A stretch of 64,000 nt of DNA from Bubalus kerabau (GCF_029407905.1 NC_073632.1:56530964-56594963), one strand, 5' to 3'; numbered from the stretch's first letter, positions 1 through 11,102 are shown. The notes: a model not told the origin generated them from the sequence alone. Program-made: numbers and translations.

Positions 1-710
1 AGTATGTTACTGATAAGAGGGTACAGGGGTTATTTACTGGTGCATTTGACATATTAAAAAATTTTTAAAGCCAAACAGAAGTTTAGATTATAATCATATC
101 TGTAGGGTTTCTAAGTGTTTGTTTCTCAGAATGGCTTGTTTTCTTCAGTTGTCTCTTTCCCATCTCTGGTCTTGGAAGAAATGGGAACAGTATTGGAGTC
201 AAAACACTTGTAATTTTGTATTCTGCTAGCTATTCCCTGAGTGTGAGATATTTACTTCCTTTGTTAAGATTCCTGAGGAGTTATTTTTTTTTCTTTGATA
301 ATAAAATGAAGCCCCACCTCATCCCTACATTTCCCCGACTGTTTCTGGCTGTTTTTGTGTTGGTTGCAGCAGGCAGACTATGGTTTTCTTAGACAATTTC
401 TAATTACCATGTACAGTATGTTCAGAGTTAGGTAACTCCTCACTGTAAACAAACTGTGTTCACTGTCCAGAGCAGCTCTAATAAATCAATTTAACACATT
501 AATAAATAAATTCAATTTATATATGGCCAATTTTGACCAAACTCTTCAATCCTTGCAAGCTTCCAAGCCTTTCTATCTTTGCTTCATAGTTAGATGCATT
601 TAAATCCTTTACTGGGCACAGAAGAAACTGCTGAAGGCAAGAAAACATATTTAGATGTCTACAATCCAACTTGCTTTGTGAATAAGTACTATGTTACTTT
701 GAATGAATAC
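1..710. other. AT-rich single-copy DNA, no gene seen
   Basis: I see no coding region, RNA gene or repeat that I can name here. Open frames are short and lack family features. The frame that opens near 594 runs straight into the BovB fragment beginning at 711, so it is not a gene. The stretch is treated as intergenic or intronic background. Confidence 0.5.
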
Positions 711-1068
711 CAAGTCGTGTCTGACTCTTTGCAACCCATGGACTGCAGCACCCCACACTTCCCTGTCCTTCATCATCTACTGGAACTTGTCAAACTCATG
801 TCCATTGAGTCAGTGATGCCATCCAACCATCTTATCCTCTGTCACCCCCTTCTCCTCTTGCCCTCTATTTTTCCCAGCAGCAGGGTCTTTTCCAGTGAGT
901 TGGCTGTTTGCATTAGGTGGCCAAATTATTGGAGCTTTAGTATCAGTCATTCCAATAAATATTCAGGGTTGATTTCCTTTAGGATTGACTGTTTGATCTC
1001 CTTGCTGTCCAAGGGACTCTCAAGAGTCTTCTCCAGCATCACAGTTCAAAGGCATCAATTCTTGACTG
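711..1068 (-). mobile_element. BovB (RTE LINE) 3' fragment, antisense
   Basis: The + strand reads as the reverse complement of the BovB 3' end. It starts with the terminal block (tcgtgtctgactctttgcaa), passes through the arginine-rich C-terminal coding block, and ends in the segment corresponding to 'gatgcttttgaactgtg'. It is 5'-truncated, as is usual for LINE insertions. Many substitutions and small indels relative to other copies in the window suggest an older insertion. No intact reading frame survives, and I did not find a convincing TSD. Confidence 0.9.
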
Positions 1069-1834
1069 AGAACAAGAAAAGTATAAAAGATGTAAAAAAT
1101 CTTTAAGAGTATAAAAGGAACTAAGGTGGTGAGTGTACCCACAAGTCTTCTTGGCCCTTCTTTGTTAAGTGAAAAGGCAATGGAAAATCGAGGAAATATA
1201 GATAAATATGATGCATTCTTGGTTTTTAAAAACTCCATCATTAAAATCATCTCAAACAAGAGTTGCCCTTTGGCTTTTCCATTCTTGTATTTGCTGAATA
1301 GTTCCACACCATTTCCCATGTACTCTGATGACTCTTACTTCTAGAATAACACATCCTCATTTTCAACTTATATTCAAAGGCACCCTAGTGTTCTTTTTTT
1401 TCCCTCTTCCTTCAAGGGACAATTACTAGAATCTGGTGAAGTGCCTCATAACAGCACACTGAAGCTTAGTGAAGGGTCAAAGATAAAGGTTTCCCTAGCC
1501 CTTCTTCGCTCAATGGTCAGAGAGTGAAGGTGGAGGTGGGCTCAAGGTCCTACCTTTGTGAATCCACCCATATATACAAAGTAACATGATAACCCCTGTG
1601 CTTTTGCTAGTTGCAGTAAGAAAATGAAGTGCTAAAAATTTATTTTTTTTTTTTGGATGTGATGGTGAAGATGACAATAATAGAAGCTAAAAATTAACTC
1701 TTCAATTAGAGTAGGATCTCAAAATTTCCTTAGCCATTAAAAGATGAAACTCTGAGAACACTCTAGTAGAGAAGGGAAGGTGGGCAAAATAACATGTATG
1801 GGCAAAGGCAGAAGTTAGAAATTATATTGGTTCC
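1069..1834. other. Unique AT-rich DNA, no gene seen
   Basis: This spacer lies between the BovB fragment and the next SINE. It has an A/T-rich composition and a short T-run near 1640-1655. No ORF or RNA structure here can be supported. Confidence 0.45.
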
Positions 1835-2026
1835 TGTGTGTGTGTGTAAGTCGCTCAGTTATGTCCTACTCTTTGCGTCCCCATGGATTGTAGCCTGAGA
1901 GACTCCTCTGTGGAATTCTCCAGGCAAGAATACGGGGGTGGGTTGGCATTCCCTTCTCCAGGGGATCTTCCCAACCCAGGGATCAAACCCAGGTCTTCTG
2001 AACTGCAGGCAGATTCTCTACCTGAG
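1835..2026 (-). mobile_element. Bov-tA SINE, antisense
   Basis: This is the reverse complement of a Bov-tA tRNA-derived SINE. The order on the + strand is the BovB-like tail (gtcgctcagtt...), the core (ctccaggcaagaatac) and the tRNA-like head (ccagggatcaaacccagg). It is preceded by a short (TG)n run at about 1833-1847. The extreme tRNA 5' end (ccaccagggaagccc in this orientation) is missing, so the copy is slightly 5'-truncated. Confidence 0.9.
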
Positions 2027-2194
2027 AACAGAATTAACCTAATCTGTGGATATCATGTTACTAAAGTGCCCACCCACAGCTATTTGACTGCCATATCCTC
2101 CCAGTGCCAGATTGGCTGACATTCTGCCCTCCCAAAATATCCTGTTGTAGAGGTAGTAGTCCTCCCCAGGAAGGAAGCTCATTAGAATGACTTC

Positions 2195-2415
2195 TAGTAC
2201 TAGGGCCATGTATTGAAGGCCTACTAAGTGCTATAGACATTCTCTCATTTAATACTCAGAGCAAACTTCAAAAATGTCCTTACTCTGATTTTTTTCTTCA
2301 GGACATAGATTTAGAACTGGTAAATAATTTGACTAAGGTCAGAAAACCAGAAAGGATAAAAGATGAAATTTTACCCCATGCTTGTAGAACTATAGTCCAT
2401 GTAGCCAGAAGTATA
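2195..2415 (+). repeat. MIR-type ancient SINE
   Basis: The stretch 'ctactaagtgctatagacattctctcatttaatactcag' pattern (split here: cctactaagtgctatagac, then ctctcatttaatactcag) and the later 'gactaaggtcagaaaacc' follow the MIR core and 3' region. It is strongly diverged, as expected for a mammal-wide repeat. A Bov-tA fragment inserted just downstream. Confidence 0.6.
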
Positions 2416-2598
2416 TGGTGCTGTGTTGGGATTATAACCAGGAGAGGAAATGGCAACCCACTCCAGTATTCTTGCATGGGAAACTCCATGGACAAAGAAG
2501 CCTGGTGGGCCACAGTCCACAGGGGCCACAAAAAAGTCGGACATGACTTAGCAATTAAACAACAGCACAGCAACGTGGTGCTGTGTTGGGATTATAAC
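2416..2598 (+). mobile_element. 5'-truncated Bov-tA SINE with 23-bp TSD
   Basis: The SINE body is 2439-2575. It begins inside the element (ggagaggaaatggcaaccc) and runs to the BovB-like tail (gtcggacatgacttagcaa). It is flanked by a perfect 23-bp direct repeat at 2416-2438 and 2576-2598 that begins 'tggtgctgtgttggg'. The long exact duplication marks the edges of one target-primed insertion and shows that the missing tRNA head was lost at insertion, not deleted later. The exact TSD suggests a relatively recent event. Confidence 0.93.
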
Positions 2599-3103
2599 TG
2601 GGAAGAAATCTGACGCATGATTTTATATTAAAATAAGCACGCATGACTATTTAATATAACATAATGTCAATTTTATAAGGACTTTAAGACATGGGACTTC
2701 AAAGAAACTTTTGGGTGTATTAGGTTTATTAGTCCACCATGGGCTCTGTCCCAGTGCTCTTTCAGTTTCATTCTCCTGTGTCATTGGATTGAAAAGTGGA
2801 GAGTACACTCCTTCCATGCAACTTCTTAGATAACAGAGTTTCAGCTTTTCTAAAGTATTTTGAGGACAAGTGGAAAAAAGCATGACAAATGAAAATGCAA
2901 AAGTTTAGACACAGAAGAATAATTAAAAATATAGAATCCTTTGTGTTTGGGTTGACATCAACTCCGTGATCTCACTTCATTCCTGTTTCACTGGGCACCA
3001 GACAAGACAACCAGGCCAGCCAGCCTCATGTGGAGTTGAGTCACCACTGTGCTTAGGTTTGGAGGCTTTCTTGGGTTCCCCCAACAAACCCCTTCTTGCC
3101 CTA
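2599..3103. other. Unique DNA, no gene seen
   Basis: No recognisable repeat or gene. A short open frame on the minus strand (about 2647-2883) lacks any family motif and is not supported as coding. Confidence 0.4.
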
Positions 3104-3351
3104 TTTTTTTTTAATGTTTATTTACTTATTCGGCTGCATTGGGTCTTAGTTGTGTCATTTGGGATCTTTTGTTGCAGCATACAGACTCTCTAGCTGTGGC
3201 ACACGGGCTCCAGAGCACGCCACCTCAGTAGCTGTGCCATGGGCTTAGTTGCTCCATAGCACATGGGATCCTATTTCCCCAACCAGGGATCAAACCCGTG
3301 TCCCCTGCATTGCAAGGTGGATTCTTGACCACTGGACAGTGAGGGAAGTCC
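3104..3351 (-). mobile_element. CHR-type tRNA-derived SINE, antisense
   Basis: The + strand starts with a T-run and 'tttatttacttattcggctg', the reverse of the A-rich tail. It continues with the gctgtggcacacgggctcc type body and ends in the reverse of the tRNA-like head (ccactggacagtgagggaagtcc). This layout matches the artiodactyl CHR family, which carries an A-rich tail and lacks the BovB tail of Bov-tA. No clear TSD was found. Confidence 0.85.
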
Positions 3352-6240
3352 TCCCTTCCCCCCATTTCAAGGAAGAGCCCCACATCTGGCCCTGGCTCTG
3401 CTCCACCTCAGCTCTGAGGAACCACCTCATGATCCAGCTCCATATATCCCTCCCACTACACAACAAGTCTATGGAGCACTTCGCCATCTGAAAGCCAGGG
3501 ACACGTGCTTGCAGATTCCACCCCCAAGCCTCCCTCCAGCACATGACTCACCCCTTTTCACTTTCTTCATGCCTTTGAACCATAACTACTACTAGTCATT
3601 ATTACCACATAATCCCCACTATTAGTTGAAGATAAGCTCACATTCCAGCCTAAAGGAGCACAAGAAGCTCGTCTCCTGAGCATTCCAATGGTTTTGATGT
3701 CTGCTGACATCACCCAATCAGAGTCATTATCTCATGACACTCCCCAGCAGGCTATCACTACCTGGCAGGAGTGGTTTGCCCAGGTAGGAAAATTTGGCAA
3801 CGATAGTTGAGAAATCACAGGGTTTTATCCTAGGTTTCTATAATCCCAAATCCAGGAAAAGCCTATTATATACAACAGGCAGAGAGTTTTTTAAATGGAG
3901 ACAAGATCTGGGAACATGTGTCTGAGCCACAGGTCTCCAGAGGCACAGTCCCCTTTACCTCGTTTTCTGTTCTATCTACCAGGCTCCCATCAAAATGTCC
4001 AGTCACTGAAACAGATCCCAAGGCAGTTTACAGGAAGTGGTGAATGAACAGGGAGCCCAAACCTCCCTCCCCAAATTAGAACGAATTCACTCAAATGAAT
4101 CTCCTGTTGGTGAAATACCTGGAAGAGCCCCCAGGGCAGGCAGACGGACTCTGCTCTATTTCCATCACTACCTTGCACACTAGTAAGGCCAGCAGCAAAA
4201 TTCATGGAACCACATGGCCGAATGCCATTCACCTGCTGTCCTTTTTACCTTTTGAAAAAGGCTTCGTTCTCATCAATAAAACAGTGAAAGCAGTCTTTCA
4301 ATAGCATATATTTTTAAAACTATAGTGGAAAGTATCCAAATATAGAAGTTTTCTATCCTGCTTTCCCCCATTTTTGCTTTGCAGCAAATTCTATAATGAA
4401 AAACCAGAAAAAAAAAAAAAACTCTTTATTGTCCTCATACCTTTCCAAACGAATTTGCAAATTTTCCGGTCTGTCCTTCCATCAAAAAATTTCTAGTTTG
4501 GAAAGCCTGCAAGATATGACACAAATTCACCCCATTCTGCTTCCACACGTGACCAATCACAAAAGCATAAAGCGCTTTCATCTTTCAAATGAACATGACT
4601 TTGGTGGAGAAGTCCTTTATTTTGATACAAATCTCATTTTGCAAGAAAACATGAATAGTCAATATTTCCTGATGTATCATGCTGTTCATCTACAATAACC
4701 AATTTATTCGGAGATTTATTACCTTACCCCAGCCCACTGCTTAGCACTGACAAAGCTGATAAGAAATTCACTGTATTTATGAAACTACAATCCTTTTGGT
4801 TAGATGAAAAAGGTACACATAAAGATGTGCAATAACTATGTTTTCACATAACTAGAGATAGATTCAGTGTGTTGAAACTGGCAGAGCCACCTTAAGGAGT
4901 CAAGTGTTGCTAAACCCGGCTGAGGGTCTCCTGGGTTCCCACTTAGGAGAGCTTCTATTAAGCAGAAACTGTATTATGAAAATGCCAGCTCCTTCATATT
5001 TCTGACAAGTATGTGTCAGTGTTAAGATTCCATTAAATGCAAATTTGATCATTTATAAAATCATGTTTAAGCTAATATCACAGAGCATCAATTAGACTTC
5101 TGTATGCTTTGAGGAGGCTGAAAACTGCATTTATTTTGAAGATACCTTGTGATATGTATAAAACAGAAATTTAATCAAGTTTAACTAATTGTAATACAAG
5201 TCAAATTCCATTCCCAATATGTAAATAAAGTCATCCCCCTGTTGTTTACTTATTTGGTTCATTTTTCCTTTGAAGAATTCTGGCCCCTGAAATCAATAGT
5301 AACTGATTTATTCTTCAGTCATGCTTTATTTACCAGGCATGAGAAATGAGGTTTTTGGAAAAAGGGAGGATTGTTTATCTTTTAAGCTATACTTTCAAAC
5401 CTTAAAAATTTTAATTATGATAACATAATCTTACAAATATACTTTATGCATTTCAATTACTCAAAGAACCTACATTATTCAATTAGATTTGGACCCTCTC
5501 CTTCACTCTGCAAAGTCTGTAAAACAAATATTTTCACTAAACAGAGGGGGAAAAAAAACGAAAGCTCAGAGAAGTTAAATGACTTTCAAAGTCACTTAAC
5601 TTGTAAGTAGAAGACACAATATCAGAATCTTCAGACTCCACAAAAAGTGTTCTTTTCATCAATAATGTCTTTTGAAAATATACTTAGCTCTCTGCTTTAT
5701 AAAATAGAAGTTTCTCAAAATATTTTTAAAATTTTCTTGATGAATCAAAATTTTTTATGAACAACCGACAAACTGAACCATGCAGCAATATATTGCTATT
5801 TTCGGCTCTTGGAAGTAAGAAAGATTGCTTTCCCCAACACTGTATAATTCCAGAATGCTGTGCTGTTCTAATTGGTGAGCTTTAGTCTTAAATTGGCACT
5901 AAGAATCCCTAGAGGGTTACTGAGTCATGCAGAACCTAACTTGCCCTACACTAAGCGTCCTCAGAATACTGTAGTGTTTGAATGGGTGTTTCTCTCCCTC
6001 TCCTCATTGTTATGTGGGGATGCTCTCATCATTGATCACATGTCAGTAAATTATCCCACTACCATTTTTAATCTCTAAAAGTAAATATCATCGTCTTCTG
6101 CTATTCCTATTTTTCCCTGTCTCCTGCAGTCTTGCTAAGACTTAAGTTATTACATTTGACATCCACTGTGAGTGGATAGTTCTTCAGTTTGATGAACTAA
6201 ATGGTTACATTGCATTTCCTAGTGTCTCTTTGTTAAGCAC
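3352..6240. other. Long repeat-poor AT-rich stretch
   Basis: Nearly 2.9 kb contains only an A-run near 4408-4421 and a short MIR-like fragment (5545-5655). Around 5030-5230 there are several homeodomain-type TAAT cores and an octamer-like atgcaaat (about 5037). I see no coding potential: open frames are under about 100 codons and lack motifs. Part of this may be conserved non-coding DNA, which is inference only. Confidence 0.35.
5545..5655 (+). repeat. MIR-like fragment
   Basis: The block 'agctcagagaagttaaatga', followed by 'gtcacttaacttgtaagtag', resembles the conserved MIR 3' half (gaggctcagagaagttaagtgac...). It is short and diverged, so the assignment is tentative. Confidence 0.5.
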
Positions 6241-6410
6241 TTATTTACTTGGTTGTGTAAGGTCTTAGTTGCAGCACACGGGATGTTTACTTGTGGTATG
6301 TGTGATCTTCAGTTGTGGTATGTGGGATCTAGTTTCCTAACCATGGATGGAACCCATGCCCCCTACACCGGGAATCTGGAGTCTTAGCTGCTGGACCACC
6401 AGGGAAATCC
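6241..6410 (-). mobile_element. CHR-type SINE fragment, antisense
   Basis: The + strand reads 'ggtcttagttgcagcacacg', then 'gtgggatctagtttcctaac', and ends 'ggaccaccagggaaatcc'. This is the reverse complement of a CHR SINE whose tRNA-like head lies at the right end. The A-rich tail is largely lost or eroded. Confidence 0.83.
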
Positions 6411-6480
6411 TTCCCATTGTCTTTTTCTTTGTTTTGGTGACTCTTTTCAGCAATTTTTATCACTGTTCACACTTAGAATA

Positions 6481-6506
6481 CACACACACACACACACACA
6501 CACACA
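6481..6506 (+). repeat. (CA)13 microsatellite
   Basis: Thirteen uninterrupted CA units lie just upstream of a Bov-tA insertion. Perfect dinucleotide tracts of this length are commonly length-polymorphic in bovids. Confidence 0.97.
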
Positions 6507-6565
6507 AGTGGGAATGCTGCTGTTGTAAATTTAGAACAAATTATTCCAAACATTTAACACTTACA

Positions 6566-6801
6566 TTTCTTTTGAATTGGGCTTCCTTGGTGGCTCAGAT
6601 GGTAAAGAATCTGCCTGTAATGCAAGAAACCCAGGTTCAATCCCTGGGTCAGGAAGATCCCCTGGAGAAGGGAATGGCTGGCTATCCACTACGGTACTCT
6701 CGCCTGGAGAATTCCATGGACAGAGAAGCCTGGTGGGTTTATGGGGTCACAGAGTCAGACATGACCAAGCATCCAACACTTGCACTTTTTTCTTTTGAAT
6801 T
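6566..6801 (+). mobile_element. Full-length Bov-tA SINE with 13-bp TSD
   Basis: The body 6579-6788 starts with the tRNA-like head (gggcttccttggtggctcag). It contains a pol III B-box-like 'ggttcaatccc' and the Bov-A core, and ends in the BovB-like tail (gagtcagacatgaccaagc). The 13-bp direct repeat tttcttttgaatt flanks it exactly at 6566-6578 and 6789-6801. It is a complete, datable insertion. A long open frame spanning it is a by-product of the SINE sequence. Confidence 0.95.
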
Positions 6802-7189
6802 AATAAAATGAAACAAAGTGATAACTCTCAGTAGTAGATGAAGTAACCCAAGAATATTTTATATCCATTTGGTTCCTGAGTGAAGACTGGAGAACATCCC
6901 TAGTGGAATAATGGGATCATGGAATGTTATGGAGCAGAGAGCCTTACAGACCACCTGAATTAGGCCCTGAAGTACTCAACCTCTTTTTTGGAATTCACAA
7001 ATAAGTCTCACAAGTGTGAACTATTTCCAATAATTTCCAGCACATAAGCCACAAATCTATCCTCTTTCTGTCCTACTCAAAATTAGCACATAGGAATGAA
7101 AATTATTGTGAACGTAATATTCAAGGCATAGCCACCCTAAAATCACACGTTAATCCTTGGCAAATCTGACATGTTCTATACCCCTTTTT

Positions 7190-7325
7190 TTGTTCAGTCA
7201 CTAAGTTATGTCCGATTCTTTGCGACCCCGTGGACTGCAGCATGCCAGGCCTCCCTGTCCCTCACCATCTCCTGGAGTTCACCCAAGTTCACATCCATTT
7301 AATCAGTGATGTTATCCAGTTGGTG
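7190..7325 (-). mobile_element. BovB 3'-terminal fragment, antisense
   Basis: The + strand begins 'tgttcagtcactaagttatg', then 'ttgcgaccccgtggactgca', and continues into the last coding segment of BovB (ctcctggagttcacccaag). It is only about 135 bp of the element's 3' end, so it is severely 5'-truncated. Confidence 0.85.
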
Positions 7326-7514
7326 ATGCTCATAACCTCATCCAGACCTAATTACCTCCCAAGGGCCCCATCTCAATACCATTGCTTTAGTGGTTAGAGC
7401 TTCAATATATAAATTTTGAGGGAACAACCATTCAGTCCCTAACAAGACCAAAGTGTTAGGTTCTGTGATCAGGCAGAAGTAGATTTTATCATCATCTAAT
7501 AATTAGCAGACTTC

Positions 7515-7662
7515 AAGGAAAGGCAAGGCACATTCTATCAAATTAGAAGTAGTGTTTTTACATACATATAAAAACCTATATATATATATATATAAAGTAG
7601 TGAATATATATATATTCAAAAGCACTACTTCTAATTCGATAGAATACGCCTTGCCTTGCCTT
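7515..7662. repeat. 45-bp fold-back inverted repeat with AT loop
   Basis: The left arm 7515-7559 and right arm 7618-7662 are reverse complements at 40 of 45 positions by direct comparison. The 58-bp loop is mostly (TA)n. The right arm ends exactly where an antisense Bov-tA SINE begins (7663). The arms do not match a transposon family I know, so this may be a snap-back duplication or a small MITE-like element. See the finding. Confidence 0.85.
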
Positions 7663-7855
7663 GAAAGTGAAAGTGTTAGTTGCTCAGTAGTGTCCGACTC
7701 TTTAGCCCGCCAGGCTTTTCTGTCCATGGAATTCTCCAGACAAGATACTGGAGTGGGTTGCCATTCCCTTCCCCAGGGGATCTTCCCGACCCAGGGACTG
7801 AACCCAGGTCTCCTGCATTGCAAACAGATTCTTTACCAGCTGAGTCACCTTACAG
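7663..7855 (-). mobile_element. Bov-tA SINE, antisense
   Basis: The + strand order is the tail (gtgttagttgctcagtagtg), the core (ctggagtgggttgccattcc) and the tRNA-like head (gggactgaacccaggtctcc ... ccagctgagtcacc). A short deletion in the tail removes the 'gcgaccccatggact' block. The element directly abuts the inverted repeat on its left. Confidence 0.92.
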
Positions 7856-9003
7856 GTGATTTAATTTCATTAGGCTATCTGAAAACAAACTGCTTGTCAG
7901 ATACATTAATAGCATCTACCATCTATTTCTCACACAGTTCACTTACCTGAGTGATAAAACTGTATTCCACATATTCTTTGGGGGTGAAAAAAAATTACAT
8001 TCTACTCTTCGCTTGATCCTAAATCACTCCACTATGCTTTGTTACCCTTTATCGGTGATGATGTAGATTATACATACATATATTACACCATAAAACAAGA
8101 TGTGCTTACTTGAAACCATTCTGGCATCAAAGCAATGGTTTAATGTTGCTCACTTATCTGCTTTTTTGACATAAGATAGAGCAATCCTGTAAATGAGCCT
8201 AGCCCCCATTTAAAGTGCAGGAAACCAATATACCAGTGGAAAACACCCAGGACAAATCAACAAATTTTGTATTGCCAAAAAGGAGCGTGTGATTTATCTT
8301 GAACAAAGATCATGAAGGCGAAAAAAAAAAAATCCACCAAATCGAGAGTCACAGACTGTAATGGTTGTTTGAATTTGCCCTCACCTAGCAAAGGGAAAAA
8401 AAAACCTTTAGACATGCTAATAAACATTTTCTCCAAAAGTGAAAACCAAATTTTATAAAGATAGTTGAAGATGAATGATTAAATGATTTTTGTAAATCCT
8501 GTAAATCATTTTTAGCAACCTTTGTCTCTCAGTGCACATTAGGAAATTCAGAATGCATTTAGTATAAATAGATTTAAATGTAGAATGATTGCAAGTCCTA
8601 ACTGTGCAGCTAAAATATTTAATGCTTCCCAGTCTCTATATGTCAAGCACTTTGAACTTAAAACCATCAACAAATAATCATTGTCTTTCATCTGTGGGAA
8701 AAGAAAGAAAAGAACAACAAAAAAAAATCTAGACTGTTCAGTTTCTTAAAGATATGAATCTATTTTAGAAAGAGTTTAGGGTAATTGAAGATGTTAAGTA
8801 AACGGTAAGAAAACATGAGTATCAAACTGTTTTGTTCTAAAGTTTAGTAGAATAGATTTTATTCTTTATTAGTTTATGCTAACTTGTGCTAATCTGATTA
8901 CAAAAAACAAGGTAAACCCTAACCACCTCTGCATAGAAGCCTGAGAAATTTAGTTATATTTCCTTAAAGTAATTGAAGCATATTGACCAAAAGGACATGT
9001 TAG
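7856..9003. other. Repeat-poor unique DNA, no gene seen
   Basis: AT-rich sequence without a recognised repeat. Around 8460-8690 there are many A/T-rich homeodomain-like cores, and the composition differs from decayed transposon sequence. It could contain conserved non-coding DNA, but nothing in the sequence proves it. Confidence 0.35.
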
Positions 9004-9349
9004 AAAATATTCCTGGGGCTCCCCTGGTGGCTCAGTGGTAAAGAATCCGCCTGTCAATGAAGGAGACATGAGTTCGATCCCTGGTCTGGGAAGATGCCAC
9101 AGGGCACAGAGCAACCCTGTGCACCACAATTGTTGAGCCTGAACACTAGAGGCTGGGAGCAGCAATTGCTGAAACCCCAGCATGCTAGAACCCATGCTCT
9201 GCAACCGAAGAGGTCTCCTCAATGAGAAGCCCACACACCTCAACTAGAGAGTAGTCCTTGCTCGCCACAACTAGAGAAAAGCCCATGCAGCAATAAAGAC
9301 CCAGCACAGCCAAAAGTAAATAAATAAAAATAAAAACAAAAATTTTCCT
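9004..9349 (+). mobile_element. CHR-type SINE, near full length, 11-bp TSD
   Basis: The body is 9015-9338. It has a tRNA-like head (cccctggtggctcagtgg; B-box-like gttcgatccc), a long CHR body (ctgggagcagcaattgctg; ctgcaaccgaagaggtctcc) and the A-rich tail (gacccagcacagccaaaag, then aaataaataaaaataaa). Direct repeats aaaatattcct (9004-9014) and aaaattttcct (9339-9349) differ at one position and are the probable TSD. The same tail type reappears fused to an L1 at 60813. Confidence 0.88.
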
Positions 9350-9489
9350 TTATTCAAAATCTTTGAATTTCAAATTCCAAACTTAATTAAAAAACTCAAT
9401 ACCTTAAGAAAATTATTCTTATATGTATATATAATATATGTAATACTCTAATAATATAAGGTATTTTAAAGGTATGAATTCTGTAATTT

Positions 9490-9584
9490 TCTTTTTTTTA
9501 ATTTTATTTTATTTTTAAACTTTACTTAATTGTATTAGTTTTGCCAAATATCAAAATGAATCCGCCACAGGTATACATGTGTTC
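9490..9584 (-). mobile_element. L1 3' end, antisense, 5'-truncated
   Basis: A T-rich run is followed by 'actttacttaattgtattag', 'ttttgccaaatatcaaaatg' and 'ccacaggtatacatgtgttc', the reverse complement of the young ruminant L1 3' UTR also seen in sense at 52880-52980. Only about 95 bp is present. A BovB tail begins a few bases to the right. Confidence 0.85.
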
Positions 9585-9590
9585 AAATAT

Positions 9591-9649
9591 ATTCAGTTCA
9601 GTTCAGTCGCTCAGTCATGTCTGACCCTTTGTGACCCCATGAACCGCAG
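9591..9649 (-). mobile_element. Antisense BovB, 3' terminus (part 1 of split copy)
   Basis: The stretch starts with ttcag tail repeats (attcagttcagttcagtcg) followed by 'tgtctgaccctttgtgaccc', the extreme 3' end of BovB in antisense. It stops at 'gaaccgcag' and is continued at 11621 after an inserted sense BovB. The octamer aaccgcag (9642-9649) is echoed as aaccacag at 11621-11628. This is consistent with an 8-bp TSD of the inner element with one CpG-decay change. Confidence 0.85.
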
Positions 9650-9884
9650 TATGTGACATTGTACAGGACACAGGGATTGAGACCATCTCCATGGAATAGA
9701 AATGCAAAAAAGCAAAATAGCTGTCTGGGGAGGCCTTACCAATAGCTGTGAAAAGAAGAGAAGCGAAAAGCAAAGGAGAAAAGGAAAGATATAAGCATCT
9801 GATGCAGAGTTCCAAAGAATAGCAAGTAGAGATAAGAAAGCCTTCCTAAGAGATCAGTGAAAAGAAATAGAGGAAAACAACAGG

Positions 9885-11102
9885 ATGGGAAAGACTAGAG
9901 ATCTCTTCAAGAACAATAGAGATACCAAGGGAACATTTCAAGCAAAGATGGGCTCAATTAAGGACAGAAATGGTAGGGACCTAACAGAAGCAGAAGATGT
10001 TAAGGAAAGGTGGCAAGAATACACAGAAGAACTGTACAAAAGAGATCTTCAAGACCAAGATAATCACGAAGGTGTGATCACTCACCTAGAGCCAGACATC
10101 CTGGACTGTGAAGTCAAGTGGGCCTTAGGAAGCATCACTACGAACAAAACTAGTGGAGGTGATGGAATTCCAGTTGAGCTATTTCAAATCCTGAAAGATG
10201 ATGCTGTGAAAGTGCTGTACTCAATTTGCCAGCCAATTTGGGAAACTCAGCAGTGGCCACAGGACTGGAAAAGGTCAGTTTTCATTCCAATCCCAAAGAA
10301 AGGCAATGCCAAAGAACGCTCAAACTACCACACAATTGCACTCATCTCACACGCTAGTAAAGTAATGCTCAAAATTCTTCAAGCCAGACTTCAGCAATAC
10401 GTGAACTGTGAAGCTCCAGATGTTCAAGCTAGTTTTAGGAAAGGCAGAGGAAGCAGAGATCAAATTGCCAACATCTGCTGGATCATGGGAAAAGCAAGAG
10501 AGTTCCAGAAAAACATCTGTTTCTGCTTTATTGACTATGTGAAAGCCTATGACTGTGTGGATCACAATAAACTGTGGAATATTCTGAAAGAGATGGGCAT
10601 ACCAGACTACCTGACCTGCCCCTTGAGAAACCTCTATGCAGGTCAGGAAGCAACAGTTAGAACTGGACATGGAACAACAGACTGGTTCCAAATAGGAAAA
10701 GGAATATGTCCAGGCTGTATATTGTCACCCTGCTTATTTAACTTATATGCAGAATACATCATGAGAAATGCTGGGCTGGAGGAAGCACAAACTGGAATCA
10801 AGATTGCCAGAAGAAATATCAATAACCTCATATATGCAGATGACACCACCCTTATGGCAGAAAGTGAAGAGGAACTAAAAAGCCTCTTGATGAAAGTGAA
10901 GGTGGAGAGTGAAGAAATTGGCTTAAAGCTCAACATTCAGAAAACTAAGATCATGGCATCTGGTCCCATCACTTCATGGGAAATAGATGGGGAAACAGTG
11001 GACACAGTGTCAGAATTTGTTTTTTTAGGCTCCAAATCACTGCAGATGGTGACTGCAGCCATGAAATTAAAAGACGCTTACTCCTTGGAAGGAAAATTAT
11101 GA
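9885..11102 (+). pseudogene. BovB reverse transcriptase frame (405 codons), truncated
   Basis: An open frame through the BovB RT domain. Visible motifs are motif A FIDYVKAYD (Asp at residue 217), motif B near GCILSPCLFNLYAEY (about 284-298) and motif C YADD (residues 317-320), so all three catalytic Asp residues remain. The endonuclease region is absent through 5' truncation. The native frame is lost near 11036, where a run of A is one base shorter than in other copies (ctccaaatcactgc versus ctccaaaatcactgc). The last ~25 residues are therefore out of frame. The C-terminal part continues in another frame (10976-11275) and again at 11341-11589. It cannot encode a full element protein. Confidence 0.88.

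Noticed and set aside
6347..6811. 154-codon open frame across the (CA)n tract and Bov-tA
   Set aside because: The frame is made of CHR, microsatellite and SINE sequence in succession and does not represent a gene.
9015..9100. tRNA-like heads of CHR and Bov-tA SINEs as tRNA genes
   Set aside because: They keep box A/B-like motifs but not a foldable mature tRNA with intact acceptor and anticodon arms. They are SINE heads present in many copies.
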